64,000 nt of DNA from Elusimicrobiota bacterium. GTDB lineage: Bacteria; Elusimicrobiota; Elusimicrobia; Elusimicrobiales; UBA9959. Shown in pieces: positions 16,815-25,736 of the stretch. Made by a program: the position numbers and the translations under genes. Every line of letters begins with the position of its first letter. Positions within the stretch are counted from its first letter, which is position 1. Below the pieces are notes generated by a model that saw only the letters and a program-made list of their open reading frames with translations, was not told the DNA's origin and ran no database searches. The stretch covers positions 1 to 64,000 of the forward strand of contig DMES01000078.1 in assembly GCA_003450815.1 (NCBI GenBank), given 5' to 3'.

Positions 16815-16935
16815 TCAAGTAGACAGAATTCAGTAGTCAGAATCCAGAATAGCAGATGTGAAGCCTCCGATAGCTTTTTGCCTTATGGTTTCGTAATTCT
16901 GGCTTCTGACTACTGTCTTCTGAATTCTAACTTTA
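16815..16935. repeat. Long imperfect inverted repeat of GAATTCTG-like oligomers
   Basis: CAGTAGTCAGAATCCAGAAT near 16822 is mirrored by ATTCTGGCTTCTGACTACTG near 16895-16915 around a 45-nt loop. The motif is built from repeated AGAATTC/GAATTCT words. It fills most of the gap between gatB and the NUDIX gene. Confidence 0.6.
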
Positions 16936-16943
16936 CCAGTTTC

Positions 16944-17369
16944 CTAAATTTTTGAAAAGTCCTCCACCAGTTCCAGCAGCCGGAGATCGCTCGGGTAAGT
17001 TAGATACGCCTCCGCTTCAGCGAGAGCGCACCATTTCATGTCAAAGACCTCGTCCGGCGTTTTTGGTATGCCGTCTCCGCCCAAGCGTTTCATCAGGTAC
17101 CAGCGCACGTCTTTGTTTACCGGGATGCCGTTCCTTACGAACGAGTATTCGGCTTTATACAATTCTCCGGTTATCCGGCAGTCGAAGCCGGTTTCTTCCG
17201 CCACTTCCCGTATCGCCGCGGCTTCTGCGGTTTCCCCGTCTTCCAGGTGGCCTTTAGGGAAAGTCCAGACTTTATCGCCGTTAAGGTTGGCCATCAATAT
17301 AAGAAGGACCTGTCCGTCTTCAAAAATAACGCCGCCTGCCGAGTGTTCGCGCTTTATTTCAGGCGGCAT
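16944..17369 (-). CDS. NUDIX hydrolase
   Basis: A 141-residue protein with a complete Nudix box GHLEDGETAEAAAIREVAEE followed by TGF (about residues 40-62), which binds the metal and cleaves nucleoside diphosphate-linked compounds. The opening HSAGGVIF and the DVRWYLMKR strand resemble diadenosine tetraphosphate (Ap4A) hydrolase-type members; the substrate is inferred only. Its start overlaps the end of gatA by 11 bp, so it is translated as part of the gatCA transcript. Confidence 0.88.
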   Translation of the reverse strand: MPPEIKREHSAGGVIFEDGQVLLILMANLNGDKVWTFPKGHLEDGETAEAAAIREVAEETGFDCRITGELYKAEYSFVRNGIPVNKDVRWYLMKRLGGDGIPKTPDEVFDMKWCALAEAEAYLTYPSDLRLLELVEDFSKI

Positions 17370-18771
17370 GTTCCAACTCCTTGATAACGCCGAACATCAG
17401 GCTTTCATTGAACGGTTTTACCAGCAGCTGTGCGCCGATGGGCAGGCCGTTCTGACTTTTTCCGGTCGGAAAGGAAATGCCGGCAAGCCCCGCCAGGTTG
17501 CAGGGAATGGTGAAAATATCCGACAGGTACATCGCCAGCGGGTCGGCAATTTTTTCGCCGAATTTAAAAGCCGTTGTTGGCGCTGTGGGGGTAAGTATAA
17601 CATCCGCGGTTTTGAAGGCTTCGTCAAAATCCTGCTTGATGAGCGTGCGGATTCTTTGGGCTTTCAGGTAATAAGCGTCGTAATAGCCTGAGCTGAGCGA
17701 ATAAGCGCCCAGCATTATGCGTCGTTTTACTTCCGGGCCGAAATTTTGGCCGCGGGTCTTCCTGTAAACATCGGCCAGGCTTGAACCTTTGACGCTTGCG
17801 CCGTAGCGTATGCCGTCAAAGCGGCCCAGGTTGGAGCTGGCCTCGCTTGAGGAGATAATGTAGTAAGCGGCCAAAGCATAAACGGAATTAGGGAGCGATA
17901 CTTCCAGCATTCGGGCGCCGGCGGAGCTCAGCCGGCTTTTTACCTTTTCCATCGCGGCGGCCACTTCGGGTGTGAGTCCCGTCATATCGCTGAAATACTC
18001 TTTCGGCAGGCCCACGCGCAGGCTTCTCATGTTAAACGGCCTTTCCATCATCGGCCGCTCAATGGAAGTTGAGTCTTTCGGGTCGTGAGCGGCCAACGCT
18101 GAAAAAGCCAGCTCAGCGTCTTTGACGGTGGATGCAAAGGGCCCGATCTGGTCCAGGCTTGAGGCAAAGGCTGTAAGACCGTGGCGTGATACCAGGCCAT
18201 AAGTGGGTTTTAAGCCATAAACGCCGCAGAAGGCGGCCGGTTGGCGTATGGAGCCGCCGGTGTCGGAACCCAGCGCGATGGGACAGAAACCAGCCGCCAC
18301 AGCGGCGGCGGATCCTCCGGAAGAGCCGCCCGGCACATAGGCGGGGTTAACTGGGTTTTTGGTTTTTTGGTAAGCCGAATTCTCAGTGGAGGAGCCCATT
18401 GCAAATTCATCCATGTTTGCCCGGCCTATTATAACCGCGTCTTCATCTATAAGCCGCTGTACGGCTGTGGCGGTGTAGGGGGAAATATATCCTTCCAGTA
18501 TTTTTGAGCCGCAGGTCATGCGGTGTCCCGCATAGGCCATATTGTCTTTTATGGCCACAGGCACGCCCGCAAGGAGACCCATTTTTCGGCCAGATGCGGC
18601 TTTGATGTCCACCGCCGCCGCTTGCGCGCGCGCGGAATCCGTGAAAACTTCCAGAAAAGCCCCGATCTCGCCGTCGCGTTCATCTATGACCTTAAGGCAG
18701 GTCTCAAGCGCGGCTGAGGCCGTAAGCTTTTGCCCTTTTACCAGTTCAACAGTTTCGGTGGCGGTAAGCAT
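17359..18771 (-). CDS. gatA: Aspartyl/glutamyl-tRNA amidotransferase subunit A
   Basis: The 470-residue amidase-signature subunit that releases ammonia from glutamine. The Ser-cisSer-Lys triad is visible: the Lys in VAIKDNM, the cis-Ser region PGGSSGGSAAAVAAG, and the nucleophile in GSDTGGSIRQPAAFCG. I place the start at ATG 18771, preceded by AGGA, rather than at the in-frame start 45 bp upstream, whose extra residues are encoded by the intergenic repeat. It lies between gatC and the NUDIX gene. Confidence 0.95.
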   Translation of the reverse strand: MLTATETVELVKGQKLTASAALETCLKVIDERDGEIGAFLEVFTDSARAQAAAVDIKAASGRKMGLLAGVPVAIKDNMAYAGHRMTCGSKILEGYISPYTATAVQRLIDEDAVIIGRANMDEFAMGSSTENSAYQKTKNPVNPAYVPGGSSGGSAAAVAAGFCPIALGSDTGGSIRQPAAFCGVYGLKPTYGLVSRHGLTAFASSLDQIGPFASTVKDAELAFSALAAHDPKDSTSIERPMMERPFNMRSLRVGLPKEYFSDMTGLTPEVAAAMEKVKSRLSSAGARMLEVSLPNSVYALAAYYIISSSEASSNLGRFDGIRYGASVKGSSLADVYRKTRGQNFGPEVKRRIMLGAYSLSSGYYDAYYLKAQRIRTLIKQDFDEAFKTADVILTPTAPTTAFKFGEKIADPLAMYLSDIFTIPCNLAGLAGISFPTGKSQNGLPIGAQLLVKPFNESLMFGVIKELEHAA

Positions 18772-18784
18772 AATAATAGTCCTG

Positions 18785-18870
18785 AAGCGCTGAAGAGCTG
18801 AAGCTCTGTAGTTCACAAGAATGGAAACGCGTAAAACTTAAAGGCTCTTTACTTCAGTTCTTCAGCTCTA
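18785..18870. repeat. Inverted repeat of GCTGAAGAGCTGAAG-like words
   Basis: AGAGCTGAAG near 18792 pairs with CTTCAGCTCT near 18858. It fills the gap between gatC and gatA and adds spurious codons upstream of the true gatA start. Confidence 0.55.
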
Positions 18871-18871
18871 A

Positions 18872-19159
18872 CTATTCTATAACCTTCGGTACTTTTATAA
18901 AGTCGGATTCCCGCTGCGGCGCGTTTTTTAAGATAGCTTCCCTATCCTGGAACAACTCAGAAATGTCAGGCCGCAATACATTTTCAAGGCCGAGTATGTG
19001 GGCCGTCGGTTCAACTTTGGAGGTATCCGTCTTGTTCAACTCCTCCATCCAGGAAAGGATGTTGTCGAGTTGTAAGGAATACAACTCCTTTTCATCCCCA
19101 GTCAGCTCAAGCCGGGATAGTTCCGCTATATATTCCACATCTTGTTTTTCTATTTTCAT
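18872..19159 (-). CDS. gatC: Aspartyl/glutamyl-tRNA amidotransferase subunit C
   Basis: A 95-residue GatC, which wraps around GatA and stabilises the GatAB complex. The N-terminal IEKQDVEYIAELSRLEL and the central LDNILSWMEELNKTDT followed by VEPTAHIL are typical. The start at ATG 19159 gives the usual length; longer in-frame readings add non-homologous residues. A palindromic leader shared with aroB and dsbD lies immediately upstream. Confidence 0.92.
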   Translation of the reverse strand: MKIEKQDVEYIAELSRLELTGDEKELYSLQLDNILSWMEELNKTDTSKVEPTAHILGLENVLRPDISELFQDREAILKNAPQRESDFIKVPKVIE

Positions 19160-19186
19160 TAAAAATTTTTGCCGCAAATATTTTAC
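19160..19186 (-). repeat. Palindromic A/T leader, copy before gatC
   Basis: The block reads A5-T5-GC-C-GC-A3-TATTTT and touches the gatC start codon. Similar blocks lie before aroB (43020-43046) and dsbD (28716-28736). The two arms are nearly reverse complements around a central GCnGC. Confidence 0.6.
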
Positions 19187-19202
19187 CAATTTGTGGAAGC
19201 TG

Positions 19203-21398
19203 TCAGATCTCTTGCAGCGGGGCGTATTTAAGCATGAAGGTCTGCCGCGCGCCGGAGTCAAAAGCCACGGTTACTTTCGTGTATTCCCCGGTTCCTATCT
19301 GGTCTATAACGCGGCCCGGTCCGTAGATAGGATGAGCCACCCGCCTGCCCTTGCCGATGCGGCCCGCTGCCCGCGGCGGCTGGTAGACGCCAAGCACCTG
19401 CACATCGTCCTCGTTCGGCCTTCGCGCCGTTTCGGCCGCCACCCTGCTTTCAAAAATAAACCGCGAGGCTATGTTGGGGTAAGTGGTGCCGAAAATTCTG
19501 CGGGTATCGGCCCAGGTAAGGTAAAGTTTTTCTTTCGCGCGCGTCATGCCCACATAGGCGAGCCGCCGTTCCTCCTCCATTTCCTCTTCCGAGGTGTTGG
19601 CCGCGTTTATGGGGAAAAGATTTTCTTCAAGTCCGGTCACGAATACCACCGGGAACTCAAGGCCCTTGGCCAGGTGCACGGTCATAAGCGTAACCGCGTA
19701 GGTCTCGGTGTTCATGTCGTCCACCTGCGAGGCCAGCATGGCTTCTTCCAGGTATTTATGAAGCGTCGGAGGAACTCCCTCCTTGGCGCAGCGCTCCTCA
19801 AATTCCTTTATAGCGTTCACCAGTTCCTGCAGGTTGCCCAGGCGGGCCAGCGCGCCTTCCTTGTCTTTTTCGGTTTCGTCCTCGGTCATTTGCCAGTAGC
19901 CGGACTTAACCAGTATTTTTTCAAGCATCAGGCTGGGCGTTGCGGTAAACAAGTCGCCCTTTATTCCCTCTATAAGGTCAAGAAAATCTTTAATGCCGCG
20001 CCGTGCCGTGTTTGTGATGTCGGGCACCTGGTCGGCGGTGAGCAGGGCGTCGTAAACCGGCATTCCTTTTCCGCGGGCGTAAGCCATTACGTGTTCAAGG
20101 GCGGTTTTGCCTATGCCGCGCGCCGGAACATTTATTACGCGCAGAATGCTTACGGTGTCGGCCGGGTTTACCAGCATTTTCATGTAGGACATGGCGTCTT
20201 TTATTTCTTTGCGTTCGTAGAACCGCACCGAGCCTATCAGCCGGTAGGGGATGCGCGCGCGCCTGAAAGCGTCTTCAAAAGAGCGGCTTTGGGCGTTAGT
20301 GCGGTAGAAAACAGCGATATCGTTATAGGTAAAATTGTCTTTGGCGGTCAGTTGCTTTACTTTTTCAAGCACGCCCCGCGCTTCGTCCAGCTCGTTCTGG
20401 TATTCAAGCGCCTCAACAGGGTCGCCGTGCTTTTTTTCGGTCCAGAGCTTTTTTTCTTTGCGGTTTCGGTTATGCTTTATCAATTCGTTTGAGGAGTAAA
20501 GTATTTTAGCGGTGGAGCGGTAATTCTGTTCAAGCACTATGGTTTTTGAATCTTTAAAGTCCTTTTCAAATTCCATGATATTGCGGATATCTGCGCCCCG
20601 CCACCCGTACACCATCTGGTCCGGATCTCCGACCACGCACAGGTTCCTGTGTTTCGCGGAAAGAGTTTTTATCAGCACATACTGGGAGTGGTTCGTGTCC
20701 TGGTATTCATCCACCAGTACGTATTCGAAATATTCCTGGAAGTACTCGCGTATTTCGTCCTTTTCCTTAAGCAGCTCGGCCGTGCGCACTATCAGGTCGC
20801 CGAAATCAAGGGCGCAGGCCTCAGCGAGCTTGGCCTGGTAGCGCAGGTAGATTTGCGCCGCTTTCAGGCGATTCGGTTCGCCGGAGGCCTCGGCGTTTAT
20901 CAGGTAGGACCCGGCATCAAGCAAATCGTCCTTGGCGCGCGAGATGAGGTTCACATAAATTGGAGCTTTGGATTTATCGCTTTCAAACCCCAGCTCCTCC
21001 ATGGCCAGCTGCACTATTTTTTTCTGGTCATCAGAGTCGTAGATAAGGAAGTCGGGTTTTATGCCTATCAGGCGGCCGTGCTGACGCAGCAGGCGCGCGC
21101 CGAAAGAGTGAAAGGTATGTATCCACATGCCGCCCGAGTAGGGCACAAGCCTGGCCACGCGGTGCTGCATTTCCTGCGCGGCTTTGTTGGTGAAAGTGAT
21201 GGCAAGTATGCGCGTTGGAGAAACGCCCGAGGCTATAAGCAGCGCTATTTTTGAAGTCAGCGTTTTGGTCTTGCCTGTGCCCGCCCCGGCAAGTATCAGT
21301 TCCGGTCCCGCGAAATAAGTAACGGCCTCAAGCTGCTTCGGGTTCAAAGCCAGTTTGGGTAAAATTTCCGGATTAAGCTGTATGTCCAATACGCTCAT
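19203..21398 (-). CDS. pcrA: UvrD/PcrA-type superfamily 1 DNA helicase
   Basis: A 731-residue 3'-5' helicase used in nucleotide excision repair and removal of recombination intermediates. Motif I AGAGTGKTKTLTSK (near 36), motif II VDEYQDTNHSQ, motif III GDPDQMVYGWRGA, motif IV LEQNYRST, motif V VTLMTVHLAKGLEFPVVF and motif VI RRLAYVGMTRAKEKLYL are all present. The C-terminal domain with GRRVAHPIYGPGRVI followed by ARQTFMLKYAPL, which contacts RNA polymerase in PcrA, supports the PcrA name. It is upstream of gatC by 43 bp and probably a separate unit from the thi operon. Confidence 0.95.
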   Translation of the reverse strand: MSVLDIQLNPEILPKLALNPKQLEAVTYFAGPELILAGAGTGKTKTLTSKIALLIASGVSPTRILAITFTNKAAQEMQHRVARLVPYSGGMWIHTFHSFGARLLRQHGRLIGIKPDFLIYDSDDQKKIVQLAMEELGFESDKSKAPIYVNLISRAKDDLLDAGSYLINAEASGEPNRLKAAQIYLRYQAKLAEACALDFGDLIVRTAELLKEKDEIREYFQEYFEYVLVDEYQDTNHSQYVLIKTLSAKHRNLCVVGDPDQMVYGWRGADIRNIMEFEKDFKDSKTIVLEQNYRSTAKILYSSNELIKHNRNRKEKKLWTEKKHGDPVEALEYQNELDEARGVLEKVKQLTAKDNFTYNDIAVFYRTNAQSRSFEDAFRRARIPYRLIGSVRFYERKEIKDAMSYMKMLVNPADTVSILRVINVPARGIGKTALEHVMAYARGKGMPVYDALLTADQVPDITNTARRGIKDFLDLIEGIKGDLFTATPSLMLEKILVKSGYWQMTEDETEKDKEGALARLGNLQELVNAIKEFEERCAKEGVPPTLHKYLEEAMLASQVDDMNTETYAVTLMTVHLAKGLEFPVVFVTGLEENLFPINAANTSEEEMEEERRLAYVGMTRAKEKLYLTWADTRRIFGTTYPNIASRFIFESRVAAETARRPNEDDVQVLGVYQPPRAAGRIGKGRRVAHPIYGPGRVIDQIGTGEYTKVTVAFDSGARQTFMLKYAPLQEI

Positions 21399-21451
21399 AA
21401 TAAATTAAACGCCAGAATTTAAAAAATATCGCAAGACGGGATAGACCAATT

Positions 21452-22297
21452 TTATAATTTTTGTGGTCTGTTTTGTTTGTAATTATAAAAATGGTTTAAA
21501 GGACCGCGGCCGGCGCCCAATTTATAGTTCCTTGATCCTGCGAGCGCGCTGTTTAGAAATTCCTTGGCGGATTTAACCGCTTTTATCATTCCCTCGCCTG
21601 TGTCCGCGCCCGAGGCCAGACAAGAAGCGATAGCGGTGGAAAGTGCGCAGCCGGTGCCGTGCGAGTTTGGTGTGTTTATCCTTGGCGCGCCAAACCAGAT
21701 CATTCTCTTTGTGTCCGGCAGATATAGGCAGTCGGTCGCGGTTTTACCGCGTGAGTGTCCGCCCTTTACCAAAACGCTTCCCACGCCCAGGTCCGCTATT
21801 CTTACCGCAGCCTCTTCCATGTCTTTCGCGCGGCTTATTTTTATTCCGCTCAGCAGCTCAGCCTCAGGGATGTTCGGCGTTATTATATCCGTAAGCGGCA
21901 GCAGCTTTTTTTTGTAGGTTAGAAGAGCCTTGCGCCTTAAAAAAACAAAGCCGTCACTGGCCGCTATTACCGGGTCCGCCACTATATTTTTGAATATTTT
22001 TTTCCGTAAGAAATCGGCTATCGCCAGCACCGCGCCTTCTGACGCTATCGCGCCTATTTTTACAGCGTCAATCGTTATGTCTTCCGCCAGGGCTTTTAGT
22101 TGGCCGCTTATGAAACACGGCGGCAGCGCGGCTAGCTCAAAAACGCCGGTGGTGTTTTGTATGGTCAGCGCGCTCAGGGCGCTAAGGGCGTAACAGCCCA
22201 GAGCGGACGCGGTCTTTATGTCCGCCTGAATGCCCGCGCCGCAGGAAGGGTCGGAAGCTGCTATGCACAGTACGGTTTTAAGCCTTTTGCGCTTCAT
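21452..22297 (-). CDS. thiD: Hydroxymethylpyrimidine/phosphomethylpyrimidine kinase
   Basis: A 281-residue ribokinase-fold enzyme that phosphorylates HMP and HMP-P. Motifs: AASDPSCGAGIQADIKT near the N-terminus, the substrate-binding VDPV-type strand (NIVADPVIAASDGF), LVKGGHS, and the anion-hole/catalytic HGTGCALSTAIAS with the catalytic Asp replaced in position by Cys-Ala context typical of the GTGC subgroup. It is the last gene of thiCMED and overlaps thiE by 20 bp. Confidence 0.93.
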   Translation of the reverse strand: MKRKRLKTVLCIAASDPSCGAGIQADIKTASALGCYALSALSALTIQNTTGVFELAALPPCFISGQLKALAEDITIDAVKIGAIASEGAVLAIADFLRKKIFKNIVADPVIAASDGFVFLRRKALLTYKKKLLPLTDIITPNIPEAELLSGIKISRAKDMEEAAVRIADLGVGSVLVKGGHSRGKTATDCLYLPDTKRMIWFGAPRINTPNSHGTGCALSTAIASCLASGADTGEGMIKAVKSAKEFLNSALAGSRNYKLGAGRGPLNHFYNYKQNRPQKL

Positions 22298-22928
22298 TCT
22301 TGTTTCCTGCCAGGCATTTTTCCATGTTTTTGGCCGCCTGGAAGGGACTGGTAGTCAGGCAGATATAGGAAACCACGCAGAGGCCGTCGGCTCCGGCGGC
22401 AATAACCGATCGAGCGTTTGAAGGGTTTATTCCGCCTATGGCTACCAGCCGCGTATCCTTCATTATTTTTCTTATTCTTGAAAACCCCTCAAGGCCGAGG
22501 GGGCTTGCCGCGTCGTTTTTTGAAGACGTGAAAAAAACGGGGCTAGCGGAAACATAACTCAGAGGTAGTTTCAAAGCTGAACGGGCCTGGCTTTCATTCT
22601 CTACCGAGAGGCCGATTATGGCGTTCTTCCCCAGTATCCGCCTTGCGCTCAGTGGGTCAATGTCGGATTGCCCCAGATGTACTCCGTCGGCTCCGGAGAC
22701 AAGCGCCACGTCAACCCGGTCATTTATCATCAGCGGGATCTTGCGGGACCTGAGCATGTTTTTGAGGCTTTTTGCCAGCTCAACATACTGACGCGCCGGC
22801 ATATATTTTTCCCGGAGCTGCACAGCCGTTATGCCGCCGCGCGCCGCTTTGGCAATCGTATCTTTAAGTTTTCCGGCAGGAGCGAATTCTGTCCCGATTA
22901 CAAGATAAAGACTTAGGTCAGGCTTCAC
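22278..22928 (-). CDS. thiE: Thiamine-phosphate synthase
   Basis: A 216-residue TIM-barrel enzyme that joins HMP-PP and thiazole phosphate. VQLREKYMPARQYVELAK, LMINDRVDVALVSGADGVHLGQ, IGLSVENESQA and VAIGGINPSNARSVIAAGAD are the expected active-site segments. In addition to its overlap with thiD, its start overlaps thiM by 11 bp, which supports one polycistronic message under the TPP riboswitch. Confidence 0.95.
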   Translation of the reverse strand: MKPDLSLYLVIGTEFAPAGKLKDTIAKAARGGITAVQLREKYMPARQYVELAKSLKNMLRSRKIPLMINDRVDVALVSGADGVHLGQSDIDPLSARRILGKNAIIGLSVENESQARSALKLPLSYVSASPVFFTSSKNDAASPLGLEGFSRIRKIMKDTRLVAIGGINPSNARSVIAAGADGLCVVSYICLTTSPFQAAKNMEKCLAGNKNEAQKA

Positions 22929-23733
22929 GGGTTATCCTTAATCTTCGTTCTAGATCCTCCGGTTTTAGCGCGTACAGGCAGTCAAGAAAACAAGCCTGGA
23001 AGCTGCCGGGCAGGGCTGTTTTTTCACGGGCCATTTCTCCTGCTATGCCCGTAACCGCGGCCGCTGTGTAAGCGGCCTCAAAAGCTGAACCGCATACGCC
23101 GGCGAAGGCTCCAGTGAGCGCGCTAAGGGCGCAGCCCATGCCGGTCACCTTCGTCATCAGTTCCACCCCGTTTGCGAGCGACATGGTCCCATCGCGGGAG
23201 CGGATAAAGTCTTTTGCGCCGCTTATGGAAACCGCACAGCCGTATTTAGCGGCGAGCGCGTCGGCCGCTTCAAGCGCCAGCGACGAAGAGCAGGAACTGT
23301 CTACGCCCCTGGTGCGAGCCGCGTCCGCGGCGCCGGCCACGGCTTGTATCTCCGAAGCGTTTCCCCTCAACACAGCTATACTTCCGGATTCCAGAAGTTC
23401 TCTTGCCGCGGCGGTCCTATAGGCTGTCGCGCCCGCACCAACCGGGTCCAGCACCACCGGTTTGCCGCAGGCGGAGGCCGCTTTGAGCGCGCCTTTCATG
23501 CTTAACACCCACCTGGGATTTAAAGTGCCTATATTGAGGACAACAGCCGAAGAGAGGAAAACAATGTCCTCGATTTCTTCTGCCGCGTCCGCCATAACCG
23601 GCGAGGCGCCCACCGCCAGCAGGGCGTTGGCGGTGAAGTTCATCGCCACATAATTGGTTATATTATGGACCAGTGGTTTAGCGAACCTAACTTTCTCAAG
23701 GTTATCGCAGATTTTTAGGGTTTCCAGGTTCAT
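22918..23733 (-). CDS. thiM: Hydroxyethylthiazole kinase
   Basis: A 271-residue salvage kinase that phosphorylates the thiazole alcohol. I start it at ATG 23733, inside the thiC stop (ATGA overlap), rather than 75 bp upstream. Motifs: PLVHNITNYVAMNFTANALL, VVLDPVGAGATAYRT, and GMGCALSALTGAFAG near the C-terminus, where the nucleophile-region cysteine of the family lies. No thiazole synthesis genes (thiG, thiH, thiS) are in the window, so the operon pairs de novo HMP synthesis with thiazole salvage. Confidence 0.94.
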   Translation of the reverse strand: MNLETLKICDNLEKVRFAKPLVHNITNYVAMNFTANALLAVGASPVMADAAEEIEDIVFLSSAVVLNIGTLNPRWVLSMKGALKAASACGKPVVLDPVGAGATAYRTAAARELLESGSIAVLRGNASEIQAVAGAADAARTRGVDSSCSSSLALEAADALAAKYGCAVSISGAKDFIRSRDGTMSLANGVELMTKVTGMGCALSALTGAFAGVCGSAFEAAYTAAAVTGIAGEMAREKTALPGSFQACFLDCLYALKPEDLERRLRITREA

Positions 23734-25007
23734 ATGGCGGCCTTCCCCGGCCCGAAGGTTTTTTTTGAGTTTTTCATCGCGCAGAAATTTTCCCCGCACA
23801 TGGAGCAATAGCCTTTGCCCGTATCGCCGCGCTTTGCGCGGAACATCTTTCTTGCGCGTGCCGGGTCCAGGGCCAGACTGAATTGTTTCTCCCAGTCAAA
23901 GGCGTACCTGGCCCGGGACAGTTCAAGGTCGCGCTTTTGGGCGCCGTTCAGTTTACGGGCAGCGTCCCAGGCGTGGGCGGCCAGTTTGAAAGCCGTAACG
24001 CCCTGCTTTATTTCCTCCAGGTCCGGCAGCCCCAGATGTTCTCCTGGTGTGACGCAGCAAAGGAAGGCCGCGCCCGCTCTGGCCGCTATGGCCGCGCCTA
24101 TGGCGGCGTTTATGTGGTCGAAGCCCAGGGCTATGTCGGTTACCAGCGGACCTAAAACATAGAGCGGCGCGTCATGGCAGACTTTAAGGGCTTTTTCCAC
24201 ATTCATCTCTATTCCATTCAGCGGTATGTGGCCCGGCCCCTCCACCATCACCTGAACGCCTCTTGCCCTGGCTTTCAGTACCAGTTCGCCCAGCGTTTCA
24301 AGCTCGCCGAACTGGGCCGCGTCGGAAGCGTCGGCAAGCGAGCCCGGCCTCAATCCGTCGCCAAGACTGATGGTGACATTATATTCGTAGCAGATATCCA
24401 GAATGTCGTCAAAACGCTCGTAAAAGGGGTTTTCTTTCGCGTGCGCCTTCATCCAGCCGGCTATCAGCGAGCCGCCTCTCGACACAATTCCTGTTACGCG
24501 TTTCTCGGCCAAGGGCAGGTGTTTGCGCATGAGGCCCGCGTGGATGGTCATAAAGTCCACTCCCTGCGCCGCTTGTTTTTCTATAAGGTTCAGCATGTTG
24601 CGATAAGTAAGTTTGGTAATGTCTTTTAGTTCGGAAAAAAGGCCGTAAACGGGAACCGTGCCTAGCGGCATTTTACAGCGCGCCATAATTTCTTTCCGTA
24701 TAGCATCAAGGCCGCCGCCGGTGGAAAGGTCCATCACGGTGTCGGCTCCGTTTTCGAGCGCGGCCTCAAGCTTCAGAAATTCTTCCCGCAGATTTGAGGC
24801 TTCGCCTGATATGCCGAGGTTGACGTTTATCTTGCAGGAGAAGTTCCTGCCGATTATTATTGGGTCTATACCGGCGCGGCGTTTATTGGCGGGTATAACG
24901 GCCCGCCCGGATTCAAGTTCCTTTAATATATAAGCGCTTTTGCGGCCCTCTTTGATGCCAATGGATTTTATGTGGGATGTGTTAAGGAATGCTTGTGCTG
25001 TAGTCAT
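23730..25007 (-). CDS. thiC: Phosphomethylpyrimidine synthase
   Basis: A 425-residue radical-SAM enzyme converting aminoimidazole ribotide to HMP-P. The C-terminal CSMCGENFC supplies the CX2CX4C ligands of the 4Fe-4S cluster. Central motifs include DTVMDLSTGGGLDAIRKEI, DFMTIHAGL, SRGGS and MVEGPGHIPLNGIEMNV. The start is ATG 25007, right after GGAGGAAA; this Shine-Dalgarno sequence is at the 3' edge of the TPP aptamer. It lacks the long N-terminal extension of proteobacterial ThiC. Confidence 0.96.
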   Translation of the reverse strand: MTTAQAFLNTSHIKSIGIKEGRKSAYILKELESGRAVIPANKRRAGIDPIIIGRNFSCKINVNLGISGEASNLREEFLKLEAALENGADTVMDLSTGGGLDAIRKEIMARCKMPLGTVPVYGLFSELKDITKLTYRNMLNLIEKQAAQGVDFMTIHAGLMRKHLPLAEKRVTGIVSRGGSLIAGWMKAHAKENPFYERFDDILDICYEYNVTISLGDGLRPGSLADASDAAQFGELETLGELVLKARARGVQVMVEGPGHIPLNGIEMNVEKALKVCHDAPLYVLGPLVTDIALGFDHINAAIGAAIAARAGAAFLCCVTPGEHLGLPDLEEIKQGVTAFKLAAHAWDAARKLNGAQKRDLELSRARYAFDWEKQFSLALDPARARKMFRAKRGDTGKGYCSMCGENFCAMKNSKKTFGPGKAAI

Positions 25008-25011
25008 GTTT

Positions 25012-25098
25012 TCCTCCGCCGGCATTATCCGGATCAGGTTCCAAGGGTCTTCCGGTCGGACCGGAACTCTCAGCCTCTGAAAAAGAAGCTCCCCTGTT
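25012..25098 (-). promoter_or_regulatory. TPP riboswitch (THI element) controlling thiCMED
   Basis: Read on the minus strand, the conserved core is present in order: CAGGGGAGC, GGCTGAGAG, a variable CCGGTC/GACCGG hairpin, GACCCTTGGAACCTGATC and CGGATAATGCCGGCGGAGG. The aptamer ends at the ribosome binding site of thiC with no separate terminator, which suggests control of translation initiation: bound TPP would hide GGAGG. Confidence 0.93.
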
Positions 25099-25148
25099 AT
25101 GTTCTGTTTGAAATTATATATCTTTTTCAGGCTTATAGTTTCCCGGTT

Positions 25149-25736
25149 TTAAACCTGCTGGTGGCTCAGGCTGCCGCGCCTTACCAGCAGGAAAATTCCC
25201 AGCGCGCTGTTGGAGAACACTAGCAGCGCCGGGTAAAGCCAGGTGGAGATTGTGTAATGCTCGATCGCGAACAGTGAAAAAAACGAGCACAGCGTGGCGA
25301 TGAAATAGCTGGAAGCCGATTCTTCATACGGCTTGTTCCATGCTTTCCTTATTGTCGGGAAATAGCCGATGGTGTCTATGATGCAGACGATGAGTACCGA
25401 CCAGACTGGCGTTTTAGTTATGATCCAAAGCGGAATCGCGCAAAACGCGACTACAAGGCTGGTCCAGTCCCCTTTTGTGATGTCCTTTTCACCTTTATAA
25501 TAGCCCAGAACCGCCAGTATGCAGCAGGTTGCCGCGCTAAATCCCCGCGCCCAGGAACCTGGGCCCGCGCCCTCGGCGACCTGCGCCGCGAAGCCTATGC
25601 CCGAAATTGTCGCCCAGATAAGCCATGAGAATGCATGAGGTTTTGTTTTGCCTTTAAAGATAGAGGCAAGGTAAATCGCGCGTGAAAGCGCCATCATAGC
25701 GATGGAAACAAAACCAAAGAATGCGGTGTGGGTCAT
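25149..25736 (-). CDS. Polytopic membrane protein, PQ-loop/PnuC-like appearance
   Basis: A 195-residue protein with six to seven hydrophobic helices. The segments KPHAFSWLIWATISGIGFAA and DTIGYFPTIRKAW contain prolines in positions reminiscent of PQ-loop and PnuC-type transporters, but I cannot assign a family with certainty. It starts inside the stop codon of the TlpA-like gene (TCAT overlap), so it belongs to the dsbD operon rather than to the thi operon, which lies beyond the riboswitch. Confidence 0.7.
   Translation of the reverse strand: MTHTAFFGFVSIAMMALSRAIYLASIFKGKTKPHAFSWLIWATISGIGFAAQVAEGAGPGSWARGFSAATCCILAVLGYYKGEKDITKGDWTSLVVAFCAIPLWIITKTPVWSVLIVCIIDTIGYFPTIRKAWNKPYEESASSYFIATLCSFFSLFAIEHYTISTWLYPALLVFSNSALGIFLLVRRGSLSHQQV

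Noticed and set aside
18963..20492. A 509-codon plus-strand frame opposite gatC and the UvrD-type helicase
   Set aside because: The minus strand carries two unambiguous proteins; the plus frame has no recognisable motif.
23734..23808. Longer N-terminus for thiM
   Set aside because: It would lie inside thiC; the ATGA overlap start gives the family-typical protein.
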